A stretch of DNA of 64,000 bases from assembly GCF_020509005.1 (NCBI RefSeq), contig NC_063020.1, positions 1,364,001 through 1,428,000 on the forward strand, read 5' to 3'. Below, in pieces: positions 1-10,266 of the stretch. Origin of the DNA: Fulvia fulva. Its lineage: Eukaryota > Ascomycota > Dothideomycetes > Mycosphaerellales > Mycosphaerellaceae. The position numbers and the translations under genes were made by a program. Position 1 is the stretch's first letter; each line of letters opens with the position of its first letter. Under the pieces are notes generated by a model. That model was not told the origin of the DNA. It did no database searches and saw only the letters and a program-made list of their open reading frames with translations.

Positions 1-1404
1 ACGTGATTCGGGAAGGTGGATTGCTCGAAGTGCAGTGAACGTTAAGTAGCTCCAGTGTCTTGCCATGCCTTACAATGCCTGCCGCTGCTGGTAGCTGCTT
101 GACATGTTCGAGGTCGATGACCAGATCTCGGAGACCTGACACAAGGCAGAGGAAGCCGTCCAGCGCAATGAGAGCCTCGTTCTCGTCGTTGTCCCGGTGC
201 TGGAACTCCAAGACTTTCAGCTGCTTGGGCAGATGACTAGCCCGGCACAGCTGGTCAAAGAGCGTGTCGGCACCAGAACAGTGGTATAATCGCAGGTACT
301 TCAGTTCGTGGAAATTGATGAACTTGCACCACGTATCTGCGCAATGTCTCAGGCTGATGCGATGTAGTCGAAGGGAGGTGAGCTTCTTGAATGGCTCGCA
401 CTTGTCGAAGGGTGTCATGCAGGAGAAGATAGTCCCGCTAACAAGTCCAGGCGCCGTGGCAGAGTCATTGAGCTCGCGAGTATCGATCGAGTTGCCTGAC
501 TCGAGAGAACTGAAGTTGCAATGCACGATCAGCTCTTCAAGGTTCTCCTTGGTCTTCTCAACACAGAATCCGCTGAAGTTGAGAGTGTCTCGGTTCTCTG
601 GGTAAAGTGCCAGTTTGCGCGCGCTCTTGAACATGGTGTCCTGGATCTTGGGGTTCTTCTTGATGTCTGGGAGAATAGGCCTGTCAAGATCCATGACTTC
701 CAACCACTTCATCTTGCGCTGCTTCCTGTAGAGGAGCATGAGGTTGTCGGCGGAGAAGGGGCGCCATGGGCACCAGCTATCAATCCTGTCAGCATCAGCT
801 CATCGTGCAGACAAGACGGAACCAAGGACTGGTGTACTCTTCCTCTTCATCGTCTGTCTGTGGTCGCTTTCTGTCGTACCTGAACTCTTCCAGAATGTCT
901 TCCGGCAGGAACTCCAGGACCATTCGCGATGCGAACTGAGCCTGTTGCTCTTTACATTGATCGTAGGAGGGCGAGTTGTGGACATTGGCGTGGTAGAGGC
1001 GAAGTTGTCGGATGTGCTTCAGGCCGATATTCTTCTGATTGAGGAAGGCAGACAGCTTGTTATCTGCTGCGCCCCCGAGGTCGAGAGCGACATTGCGGTA
1101 GAGGAAGCGGACGGCGATTTCGTGGAACTCCTTGCTGACGAGGCAGGCGTTCTTGAGGTCGGAGGGTCGTATCACCTACACCGAGTCAGTCTGCTTCTGG
1201 AATGTGTACCCATCTCTAGGCTGTCGCAGGCAAGGGACGCACCCGCTCGATGATGAGTTCCTTGATCTCCTTGGACAGATCTGCGAACTGCCTCTTCTTT
1301 GTCTGTGTCACTTCATCTCGTTGCGGTGGTGCTCCCGCCTCTGTTGAAGTCGGGGTCTGCATGGGCGAGGATGTTTCGGTCTGAGTGTCGAGCAGTGTGG
1401 CCAT
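1..1404 (-). CDS. F-box protein, 3' end beyond the window
   Basis: Exons read as 1404-1243, 1175-838 and 785 to the left edge. The ATG at 1404 is followed by a Ser/Thr/Pro-rich leader, then an F-box: FADLSKEIKELIIERV, and across the first intron (67 nt) VIRPSDLKNACLVSKEFHEI. The second intron (52 nt, GTACAC...ACAG) is less certain, but it is the reading that joins an acidic stretch in frame to WCPWRPFSADNLMLLYR. From there the frame stays open to base 1 with leucine-rich, LRR-like segments such as KLTSLRLHRISLRHC and LKYLRLYHCSGADTL. F-box proteins of this type are usually substrate adaptors of SCF ubiquitin ligases, with the C-terminal repeats choosing the substrate; the substrate here is unknown. 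The C-terminus lies outside the window, so length and repeat number cannot be given. Confidence 0.75.
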
Positions 1405-2701
1405 GTCTGATGTGGAATGCCTGCGGGGTGTGTCTGTGAGTGGTTGTTGTTGAAGTGGTCCGTCACTTCAAGTAAAGTCTGAATCTGGATCACGAGTAAG
1501 GCTGAGGCTTAGGCTTAGGCTGGTGCGTTTGCGTATGCGTATGCGCGATAGTCGAGGTGGATAGTGCGACCTGCAGCCCAGCAGCAAGTCTTGTCTTGTG
1601 TTGTAGCGGTGGTGAAGCATCTACGAAGCACAAGAAGCGCCGCTCTTGAGGTGAGTGTCTCGGGGAGTGAATAGGTGCCGCTGCTCGCGCGACACGTCAG
1701 ATCGCCCTCTCGGTGAACGGCTGGAACTATGGGACGCGACCAAAATGTGAGGCGGCACGACAGGCTGCTCAGCCATGCGATACCTTGACTACACGTCGGT
1801 GAATGGACAAACACGACCAAGTACGTGCGGGAGCTGCAACAGAGTGGAGTCGTGTTCATGTGGGGTGGCTCTGAGCCTCTGACCGGCCGCAAGGGTCGTG
1901 CCTGCTGGCTGCTGGAGAGGCCTGGCTCCATCTATCCAATCGTTCATGTTCAGCACGCTTCTTCACCCTACATCCACCTCGCCTATGTCAGTGGACATAC
2001 ACATGCCACGCAGCGTCCTCTACCTCGCTCTGGGCTTTCTTGCCGATGCTGGTCGGCGACACCGACAGCCAAAACAGGAAAGTCATACAGTCGAGGAAAA
2101 ATCTATTCTTGCGAACTATATGGAAGCTTGTCCGCTGCCGCCTTGTCCACTGCGGCTCATTCTGCCATCACATCCGCCATCACTCCCGTCGCCTAGGATC
2201 TCCTGTCACATCTCCACGATGCCACTGGACACGACCGGCCAAGATCTTGCACTGTTCGGCCAGCTGGGGGGCTGACCGACTCAGTTGTTGATGCTACCCT
2301 TCAGCTCTCAATAACATGCCGTGTCGCTACTTCCTCCTCTTCGGACGATTGTGCTCAACTCAGGCCGCCAAGCGGATGCTGTGTTGCTGAATGAAGCAGG
2401 TTGCCGCCCGACGACCATGCTGCTGTACCAGCCGATGTCGCAACAGGCCTTCTTTACCGATGGTGTCCTCCATCCCGTTGGAAATTCTCTCGGTCGACGT
2501 GTTGCTTGTCTACTTGACTGATTGCTGTACGCTGTCTTATGGTATCAGACAGCAGGATCGTCTGTCCAGTGTCCAAGTTGACTGTCCCGACTGTGTGTTG
2601 GCATACCAGTGCCAGCCTCGGGCAGTCCGTCCAGAAAGGCCTGACCTCTGTGTGCAGTCGTCCCTTGTTGCATTAATCACGTCGTTTGAAGCATTACCAA
2701 C
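1405..2701. other. Intergenic, no supported gene
   Basis: Upstream region of the minus-strand F-box gene. Several overlapping short frames exist on both strands, but none has a domain, a good start and coding-like composition together. Bases 1501-1550 hold short direct repeats (GGCTTA and GCGTAT units). Confidence 0.5.
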
Positions 2702-2986
2702 TCAGCCAGTAAAAATCTCCGCCTCAACCAGATCCCTCAGATCCCAATCTCGACGAGAGTCAATGTGTACTTCGGCAGCCTTTCCACAGGCCGGCAAGGC
2801 GAGTCGACTGATAAGCGGCGAGAGAAGACTGCTCATAATAGAAGTCGAGCTACGGTCTAGTATAGGAGTCCAGGAACCGCATAGTGGTGAATGTTGCGAG
2901 GTAAGTTGTCGCGGAACAGGAATTGCATCGCTAAAGTCGACGAGCCCGAGAATGCTCAATGCAAGGGTGTATTGGAACAGCATAGT
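2702..2986 (-). CDS. Candidate small secreted protein (94 aa)
   Basis: The ATG at 2986 (context aaactATG, A at -3) opens a 94-residue frame whose first about 20 residues look like a signal peptide: MLFQYTLALSILGLVDFSDA, with a plausible cleavage site after the final Ala. The mature part has two cysteines (in PLCGSW and PACGKA), no recognised domain and an acidic C-terminus. A TATA-like CTTATAG lies about 45 nt upstream of the ATG. The same frame extends upstream to an ATG at 3052, which would bury the hydrophobic segment. Size, signal peptide and isolation in a gene-poor stretch fit a secreted effector-like protein. A longer open frame runs antisense (2391-3242, plus strand) and lacks protein-like character. 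Chance ORF remains possible. Confidence 0.35.
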   Translation of the reverse strand, partial: TMLFQYTLALSILGLVDFSDAIPVPRQLTSQHSPLCGSWTPILDRSSTSIMSSLLSPLISRLALPACGKAAEVHIDSRRDWDLRDLVEAEIFTG

Positions 2987-3931
2987 TTCTTGTCGTCTGA
3001 GAGGGTGTTGTCGGAGAAGCCTCACTATAAGTCTCAATGTCGATGGAGGCATACGCGTGGCATATGTACATCACCAGCGGCAAAGTCGGCTTGGAAGTCA
3101 ATACCAGTCTCCCTTGTTCTTCACCCAATACATGACAACAGCCATGCACTGTACTGAGCCACAAGCTCAGATCCTCACACGAGGCACTCGTTCAGCTTGT
3201 TACCTCAGCTCATCCCTTATGGGGCTTACCTTCCATGCTTAACCACATCAAGCGCTCGCTACACGCCCAAGCCTTACAGCATCGGTCTGACCGCCAGCCC
3301 CTACACCAAAAGCTCTCAAGCACATTCTCAAAATACCTTATCAACTACGAGTCTACCGTAGGCTACCAACATGGAGTGTGGTATTGTTAGACTTGGTGGC
3401 TGAGGCAGTGCCGTAGGAGGCAGCGAGCTGTTGACTAGACTAAACGATTGCCGAAACCTTAAATGAGCTTCTGGACTGCTCCACTGAACGAGATCCGGGG
3501 AATGGTCGAAGGATGTGCCAGAAACTCGGGCAATGCATGGGATCGTATTTCTACACTGATGAGGCAATGTGTACTGAGGTGTGAAAGGAGAGGATACGAA
3601 AGGTGGTAGTGAAGATGGGGAAATGGCAGGGATAAGGGCGCTAAGACTTCATGTGATCGTCGACCGACTTTGCTTTAGTGCTAGCGAGGTTGCAGGTAAT
3701 GCTGTTGCTTAGTTAGAAGAAGCGATGTCTGCGACTTGGGTGAGCGAATGGCGAGAAAGAGCATCTCCCTTGACAGCATCATCTCGACCAGTGCAGAAGA
3801 TGAGCTGCACTTGGGAAAATCAAGCCGAGAAGACGAATGAAAGCTAGAGGTGAGCTACCGGGAAAAGGACCAACTGAACAGACATTGCTCAAGTTCAGAT
3901 TGCAACACCAGAATGTACATACTCACTCTCT
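2987..3931. other. Intergenic, no supported gene
   Basis: Lies between the candidate secreted protein and the 3' end of the tail-anchored protein gene. Only short frames without domains or splice-linked continuations were seen. Confidence 0.45.
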
Positions 3932-4873
3932 TCAGCCAGCATGTTTAATCCTGCTCCAGACAAAGAGTCCAAAGCAGACCAAGCCCATGCCGCCAACCAC
4001 TTTGCCCACCTCTCGTACTTCACGACCCTGCTCCAGCTGCTGCTGTCTCTCCTTCTCCGCTTTCCTCGCCTCCTTCTGCCTCTCCCGCTTCAGTGACCTC
4101 TTGCTCCGCACGGCCTCATCTACGTCCTTGTGCAGTTGACGTTCCTCCTCGTCTTGGTGCAAAATGTGCGAGACTGGCGCCGGCACCTCCATTTCCAATC
4201 CCAGCGCATCTGTTTGAGAAGAACTTGCAGCGACTGGCCGAGTCTTCTCCTTTTCGTCAGTAGGTTGAGCCATGACAGTATCATGGCGGCTGTCCTCGCT
4301 CGAATGCTGGCCTGATGAAGTACCTTGACTCTCATCGGAGGAACCAGCTGTGCGCTTGAGGACTTTGTAAGGGTTGACGGGTCCAAGTCTGAAATTTCGT
4401 GTTCCGGAGTGCTGCATAGTGGTGAGAAGCTCTCTCGGCAATGCTGGCTGCAATGTGTCTTGATGGAACAACGCCTGTATGAACCAAAGCTCCCTGGCAA
4501 CTTGTGCGAGAACATCGATCCATTCATCGTGGCCCTCGTTGGCATCCTCAAAGAGCTGTTTGTGTTCATTTCGATTCAGCTTGGCATTCTCCGCTAAGCG
4601 AAGAGTATCATGCACAGCGTGACGTCCAGGGGCATCCTTTGAAGATGTAGCCAGGATCGCACTTGAAAGTTTCCGCCAGTCTGCCCAGCCAGTCGAATTC
4701 TTGGCGTGAGAGAATGGCTGTAGAAGGTCGACAATGTCGTAGTGCTGAGTGCACTGTTCATTGACTATTTTCACTAGTTTTTCGTTCAGGGCTTTTTCAG
4801 CACTTTTGTAGCGCTCTCGAAGAAGCTGTCCTAACTGATGCCGTCGCTGAATTAGGTAGAACTCGTTGTCCAT
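3932..4873 (-). CDS. Tail-anchored protein of unknown function (313 aa)
   Basis: Single exon; the first ATG in the frame is at 4873 (MDNEFYLIQRRHQLG). The open frame upstream of it begins only at a non-ATG codon. The first about 160 residues are predicted mostly helical and match no family I recognise. A low-complexity Ser/Gln/Thr region follows, then a strongly charged coiled-coil-like stretch (RSKRSLKRERQKEARKAEKE), and finally a hydrophobic segment VVGGMGLVCFGLFVWSRI six residues from the end. This order, cytosolic body plus C-terminal membrane segment with a short basic tail, is that of a tail-anchored protein inserted in the ER, mitochondrial outer or peroxisomal membrane. No intron is evident. 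The function cannot be assigned. Confidence 0.7.
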   Translation of the reverse strand: MDNEFYLIQRRHQLGQLLRERYKSAEKALNEKLVKIVNEQCTQHYDIVDLLQPFSHAKNSTGWADWRKLSSAILATSSKDAPGRHAVHDTLRLAENAKLNRNEHKQLFEDANEGHDEWIDVLAQVARELWFIQALFHQDTLQPALPRELLTTMQHSGTRNFRLGPVNPYKVLKRTAGSSDESQGTSSGQHSSEDSRHDTVMAQPTDEKEKTRPVAASSSQTDALGLEMEVPAPVSHILHQDEEERQLHKDVDEAVRSKRSLKRERQKEARKAEKERQQQLEQGREVREVGKVVGGMGLVCFGLFVWSRIKHAG

Positions 4874-6576
4874 GATGAGAGGGCACTGACAGCCTCCATC
4901 ATGGCAGGACGCTCTACTTAATATCAGCTTGCGAGGTTCGAGCAAACAGTGACCTTTGTCGTCAGCGGTGATGCACAGGACCTAGCATGAACTCTGGGTG
5001 TTTATTGAAGCTGTCTGACAATTGGAGACATTTCCAGAGGAGCCTGGAACAAAGCATGCACAATTGCAGAGCTTCAGACCTGCAGAGTCATCTAATTGTG
5101 GTAACATCACTTATGGGCGCAGGTCTTGATGCCTAGCCTCAGGCACCTCGAGAATGGTGAACAATATGCCAGAGGCCGCGCTACTTCTGCGCGTGCTGCG
5201 AGATTGGCAGTATAGGAAGCACGAGAGAACGTCCTACCTGTGACCTAGTGCACCGCGGACCGCGAAAGAGGCCCTCAACACTCAATCTGAGCTTTAGGCT
5301 TATTGAATGACACTCTTTCAAGTCGTTCTCACGGTAATGTGTCGAGCTCGTCGACTCATATTCAGCGGACCCCAGGGAAACTCCAGAGACTGGCCAACTT
5401 TGGCAAAAGATGTCTAAAGAGGGTTATGCGAAGTCGTGCGAAGTCGTGTGCAGCGTCGGATGTACTGTTCGACAGACGGTATCGTTGAGCTCTTCGATCG
5501 CTACCTCTTCGAGAGACTGTTTCTTGTCGTTGATATGTCCATATTTGCAGGGCGCTTCGCCTTGATCCATGCGTTTTACAGTAATACCAAGCATCGTTGT
5601 ATGTCGTCTCTTTTACTCTCGCAGCAAGTGACAGGCTGATCACAGTTTACAACTTCGATGTCATCCGGACAGTTGTGCTGTTGGTGTCGAAGTGGTTGTC
5701 TCGTAGACACGGTGAGGAACTATCACTTCCGTGTGAGTCTGCCGTGTCGTGAGTCGTGACGATGTTGAGGTCGACGCCAACCTCTTGATCCTCACTAAAG
5801 TTTGATAAAACAACGTGGCCGGGCGCTCGGCGCCATGCTGCCGAGCCATCAAGTCGGGATTGAGCCCTCACACCTCACCCACTTCCAACGATCTACACTT
5901 TACATGCACGACACGCACGAGCATCCACCATAGCTCTCTATCTGGTCCCGCATGAGTGAGCCACATCTTCCTACCGCCATTTCCAGCTCCTGCTGCTTGA
6001 GCCTGCTTCTCCTCACTACTCGCTCGCATAACACGGCATGGCTGGTACCGACACGCCGCGGACCTTTCGCAGGAGCTATGCCCAGACGGCTCAGAACTCC
6101 ACCCAAGAATCTCAAGAGCGTCCTAAGCGCCTCCTCCTACGTCTTCACTCACATCCACTCGGCGTAAAGTTCAGCTTGGCCTGCCTCTTCCGAGCTGCCC
6201 AAACGTCAAGATGGGTTTCGGGTCTTATGCGAGTGCGAGTGCGGACGCGTCGTCAGATAACGATCTTGGGCCCGCTTGTCTTACACGGTTACACCTGTGA
6301 GATTTGCTTCCGTCAAACTCGGCCTGGTGTCTTGCTTTTGATCCGGTTCATCCTGAGGCGCTTTTGGTTCCATACCTAGTCCTGACCTCCTCGTGGGTTG
6401 TGTAACGTCCATTTTTACTCGCTTTGCCTTACTGTCGTTTCAATACCGGCCACCAGGACTCTAGCACAACAGCAAACGATCAAACGACCGCTGCCAGTGC
6501 TCAACTGCCAGCCCGTCTCAGTGTACCACCCAAGCACGGACTACAATCACGACCTCACGCGACAGAACCACCCACA
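4874..6576. other. Intergenic between divergent genes
   Basis: About 1.7 kb holding the 5' flank of the tail-anchored gene and, on the plus strand, the leader of the next gene. Pyrimidine-rich and CA-rich stretches between 5940 and 6570 resemble a long fungal 5' UTR. A 71-codon ATG frame at 5952-6167 is the best of the short frames, but no family is recognisable. Nothing else is supported. Confidence 0.45.
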
Positions 6577-6992
6577 ATGTCAAGCAGCTCCCAGCCCTCC
6601 GATGCCAGCCAACAATCATCAGTCCCCTCCTCAGGCTCCGACGGTTTCAGCATCACAATAACCACAGGCGAAATAGTCGGACTCGCAGTAGGAGTTACAT
6701 TCGCCATCATCGGCGTAATCATCGCAATAGTCGTCCTCTGCTACTACTGCAGTTGTTGCGGCAAGAGGAAGAATCGATTGTCGACGATTCGATACGATGA
6801 CAATCAGGAAACGGCCATGTATCCGGCCTGGAATTCGCAGAGTTGGGCGGATTGGAATGCGTTGCCACAAACGTATAAGCCGACGGGGGCGCAGAAGGTG
6901 CTAGAGAAGTTTGGTAAGTGATGATAGGTTCTGACGAAGACATGCGTGTGGATAAGGTACTGACGCTCTTCTCAGGTCAAAGTAGAAGTTGA
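6577..6992 (+). CDS. Small single-pass membrane protein (117 aa)
   Basis: Exons 6577-6913 and 6976-6992. The intron is textbook: GTAAGT, branch TACTGAC, CTCAG, 62 nt. Splicing changes the C-terminus from FGK-stop to FGQSRS-stop, so simple ORF calling gives the wrong end. The N-terminal half is Ser/Gln-rich and probably outside the cell or in the lumen. One membrane helix follows (IVGLAVGVTFAIIGVIIAIV) and then a cysteine cluster, CYYCSCCGKRK, typical of juxtamembrane palmitoylation. The about 50-residue tail contains AWNSQSWADW. Similar Ser-rich single-pass proteins are common in filamentous fungi, but I recognise no named family. The upstream frame lacks an ATG, so 6577 is the start. Confidence 0.72.
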
Positions 6993-7086
6993 TGAAGGCA
7001 TGATGTAATGAGTAATGTTTATACATGTATGTTGCGGACTTGATGTATATACCCCGACATTCTGTGTACTGTCAAAGGCATACACC

Positions 7087-8556
7087 TCACCCTTTGAACG
7101 GGAACCTCTCCCTTATCCTCCTGCCAAAGTAGTAAAAGAGCAGTGGAGCAGGCATGAGAGCAAGACTTATAAAGCCGAACACGCTCATGCCCCATCCATA
7201 TCCCAGCTGGTCGAACAAGCCTCCGACGAGCAGCGGTATGATACCGCCAAACATACTGCGCAAGAAGGCACCAGCCGCCAGCGCAGAAGCTGCATTGCTT
7301 TCGTACGCATCAATGTAGTACGTCTGCACCGTATTGAAGATGCTGACCTGACTGGCACCAAACAACAGCGTCGCCGCGAGCGGTATTGGCCAGTACAGAG
7401 CCATCTCGACCGTCCACCCGAACCAGAACAAGCTGATGGGCAGCAAGACGGCACCGACGTTCGCCATCGGCAATCGGTACTCAGGTTGCCCGTCATCGTC
7501 GTTGCGCTCTGCCAACCAGTTGTACAACCGATCGATGAAGAACACGATGAAGAAGCTCGTGATGATGAACCCCAGCGCAGGGCCCAGATACGCTAGTCCG
7601 ACCTGCGTCTTGCTGAAGTTGTAGGGCGGAGCGGACCAGATGGATGTATAGCTCGCGTACAAGCTGTACATGCTGGAAAACACCAGCGCCTGATAGAGGC
7701 TCATCGTCAACACAATCGGCTGCGTCGCGAGGATCTTCACGGCCCTTGTACTATTCCCTGCCACCTTAGCCATCAACGACTGTCCCGCGGTATCACCCTC
7801 AATGTACCACTCTGTCCCATCCTCCTTCTTCTCCAACTCTTTCTTCCTCTTCTGCAAAATCGTCACAGCCCTCGTCTCATGAAGACAGAAGTAACACCCA
7901 CCCAAAACAACCACAGCGACTGCAAAGACAAGCCAAAAGATCCATCTCCACTGCACACTCCCCACCATAATCCCTCCAACCATAGGCCCAATACTGGGGC
8001 CCAGCAGCGGGGCGAGTAAATATATCCCAAGCACCTTCGCCCTCTCATGCGTCTCAAACATATCACTGATACTGCCACCTCCATTCGCAACCCCGACACT
8101 CCCGAAGAATCCACTTAGCGTCCTCAACACAATCCAACTGTACACCTCCGGCGCCATCGCAATCGGCACCTGCAGGAGTGTGAATATCGCCAAATTTGTC
8201 AAGAATATAGGCCTTCGCCCGAAAGTCTCGGATAGAGGAGCGAGTAACAAGGGGCCGAGACCTAGCATACAGACAAACCCGCTTTGACCGGCGAGGATGA
8301 GGCGTTTGTCTGACACGCCGAGGGATTCTTGGATTTCGGAGGCGGCGGGGGCGACGATGGAGGAGGAGGCGGGACAGAGGAAGGCGATTATCGTTATTTG
8401 GAGGACTTGGGACCATTTTCGTGATGTTGGCCAATTGCAAGGATTATCTTCATCGTCTTCGTCGAAGGCGACTTTTTGTTTGTCGTGGCGTTCATCCTGC
8501 TGGTTGTGGGAGTGGCCATTCAGGAGAGGCTGTCTTTCGTCGTTTCGGGGAGGCAT
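7087..8556 (-). CDS. MFS transporter, DHA1 drug/polyamine exporter type (489 aa)
   Basis: A single exon from the ATG at 8556 (MPPRNDERQPLLNGHSH). An acidic N-terminal cytosolic tail is followed by DNPCNWPTSRKWSQV, the usual entry into the first helix of fungal DHA1 exporters. About twelve hydrophobic segments follow. The loop between helices 2 and 3 carries the MFS motif as APLSETFGRRPIFL, and the region before helix 9 has the DHA1-typical EYRLPMANVGAVLLPISLF and FWFGWT. The long central loop (KRKKELEKKEDGTEWYIEGD) is cytosolic. Proteins of this subfamily export drugs, polyamines or secondary metabolites by proton antiport at the plasma membrane. The substrate cannot be deduced. No biosynthetic backbone gene is nearby. 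Confidence 0.9.
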   Translation of the reverse strand: MPPRNDERQPLLNGHSHNQQDERHDKQKVAFDEDDEDNPCNWPTSRKWSQVLQITIIAFLCPASSSIVAPAASEIQESLGVSDKRLILAGQSGFVCMLGLGPLLLAPLSETFGRRPIFLTNLAIFTLLQVPIAMAPEVYSWIVLRTLSGFFGSVGVANGGGSISDMFETHERAKVLGIYLLAPLLGPSIGPMVGGIMVGSVQWRWIFWLVFAVAVVVLGGCYFCLHETRAVTILQKRKKELEKKEDGTEWYIEGDTAGQSLMAKVAGNSTRAVKILATQPIVLTMSLYQALVFSSMYSLYASYTSIWSAPPYNFSKTQVGLAYLGPALGFIITSFFIVFFIDRLYNWLAERNDDDGQPEYRLPMANVGAVLLPISLFWFGWTVEMALYWPIPLAATLLFGASQVSIFNTVQTYYIDAYESNAASALAAGAFLRSMFGGIIPLLVGGLFDQLGYGWGMSVFGFISLALMPAPLLFYYFGRRIRERFPFKG

Positions 8557-8896
8557 GGCGGGAACGCTGAAGAGCCGGTAAGCTCTTTGGGCGCTTTGCA
8601 GGACAGCGATGTGAAGGTGGAAGACTTTTTGGGACGTGCTGTGATGGGAGTAAGTTGGATGCACGAAGGTTCACGGGACGTGTCTTGGTGACGTACCCGA
8701 CGTAGAAGGCACGCGGGCCAGGCACTAGCGTGGTTGTTCCTCCCCGTTTCTTGTCAAGTCAATATGTTACGCCGAAAAGTCAGCAACACGGTAATCGAGA
8801 CTGAATTATTCTTGTGATCTTACTCGATGCAAGATGACTGTAATTCTGCGAGGACGCCTTCATATGCTGCGAAGCCGGGATTGAGCCTAACACTCA

Positions 8897-10070
8897 TTAC
8901 TCCGTGCCGATGTTGCTCTGCACATTCTCCTCATACTCCTTCAGACCCTTTTCAACAGCAAGGGTCAACTCCTTGGCCCTCCTCAGTCCATCCTCTCGAT
9001 GTCGAAGCTCTGCGGTCCGCCAGTGGAACCAGCTTTCAGCTCTTGCTCCATCTGGCGAATCAAAAAGCCCCACGCCAAAGTCTTTGAGATATGATCTGGC
9101 GTCCAAGTTCCAGAACACAATGGCGCCACAGCGTCCACAGAAGTGTTGCGAAGCGTTGGCAGTGCGACATGACTTGAGCGTACCCCATTGTAGATTGTCT
9201 GGGATCGGTACGTTCCCAGCAGGATCTATTAAGACTGCGCCTGTGGGAACGTACGCCCACTGTGCAAATGGCTGTCCGTTACCAGCAAGACGGCAGGAGT
9301 CACAAGGACATAGTGCGGCCTGATATTTGGTCTGGTTGTCTGTCATCCAGAACACTTCGTCATCGGACGAAATGTATCGATCTTTCGGAAACTCGTCGTC
9401 CTTGTGTATTCCTGCTGACGAACTGGCGGAAGGTGGTGCCAGCCAGAACTCTACACCGCCACACTTGCAATAGCCATGGAGTCGTTCGTCAGGCCCTGGC
9501 TTCTGTATCTCTGGTCGATCTGAAGCTGTCCAGCCCAAGGGGAGCTCTTCGCTGTCGAAGTACGGAGCATGACGCTTAACACGGCGGCCGTCTACTTCGG
9601 TTAAGAAGTTTGCCAGTCCTCCATCCAGAGTATCCTCCACGAAGATGTGCGCATCCAATCGATAGATGCTTGCGTCGCCCTGCTCCAGCGTGCCTGTATG
9701 TACAAGCCATTCCACAGCACCTGAGCCGATGCAGCGAGAGAGAAGGCCGGTACCGCAATTCGAGCAGAAGAAGTGTTTGATGTTCTTGCTGGAGTCGAAA
9801 GCTGTGAGTTTGTCCAGCAGTAATTGATCTGGCTCGTAGTTGTCCGGGAGTGTGGCCGCGGCGAAGCCTAGAAGACCTGGTCCATGTCAGACTTCCAAGC
9901 TGCCAGCGTGAAGGACGACCTTTCGGGGTAACCTTACCTGTGGTATGCCTGCACGAAGTGCAATGGCACATGTCACTCTTCAGTGGCAGTTGATCACGCT
10001 CGACACTGATTGCATGTTTTGCATTGCCGCAATGGCAAGTTGCTTTCAGGGTGTGGGTGTCTTCGGCCAT
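8897..10070 (-). CDS. Tandem GFA-domain (CENP-V/GFA) zinc protein (367 aa)
   Basis: Exons 10070-9938 and 9867-8897; the 70-nt intron (GTAAGG...CTAG) splits the first GFA motif and restores CRHTTGFAAATLP. Two GFA modules lie in one chain. Module 1 has ATCHCGNAKH, CHCTSCRHTTG and FFCSNCGTGLLSR. Module 2 has GYCKCGGVEFWL, ALCPCDSCRLAGNGQPF and FCGRCGAIVFW. These Cys-x-Cys and Cys-x2-Cys sets bind structural and labile zinc in the family. GFA enzymes were described as catalysing formation of S-hydroxymethylglutathione from formaldehyde and glutathione, though many members have unknown substrates. Most GFA proteins have one module; this double arrangement is known in fungi. The start at 10070 is the first ATG; the upstream frame opens on a non-ATG codon. 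Confidence 0.85.
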
Positions 10071-10266
10071 GTCTGCTGTCAGTGACCTTGATGGTATATC
10101 GCGTCGTCTTGCTTTGCCCCAAGTTGGAAGATAAAACACCAGGATGAGGAGGGGAGCTCACACGGTGGAGAGACAAATACCTGCCTCACCCCGCTATCGC
10201 GACTTGGATCAGTACATCGCGTTCGGGTCAGACGACCACAGGGCATGCCTTATAAGCAATGGAACG
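10071..10266. promoter_or_regulatory. Short divergent promoter region, GFA / VOC genes
   Basis: Only 196 bp separate the ATG of the minus-strand GFA gene from the preferred ATG of the plus-strand VOC gene, so both promoters must overlap here. A TTATAA element sits at about 10250, too close to the 10267 ATG to be its ordinary TATA box unless translation starts further in. No specific regulator site was identified. Confidence 0.45.

Noticed and set aside
1501..1530. GGCTTA direct repeats resembling telomere-type repeats
   Set aside because: Only two to three units, and the fungal telomere unit is TTAGGG. Too short to be meaningful.
2391..3242. A 283-codon plus-strand open frame with an ATG start
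   Set aside because: The translation is Cys/Arg/Ser-rich, with no domain, no signal peptide and no codon pattern of the neighbouring genes. It overlaps a better minus-strand candidate. Judged a chance frame.
7015..7596. A 193-codon plus-strand frame
   Set aside because: Shadow of the MFS transporter on the other strand; Arg/Gln-rich with no domain.
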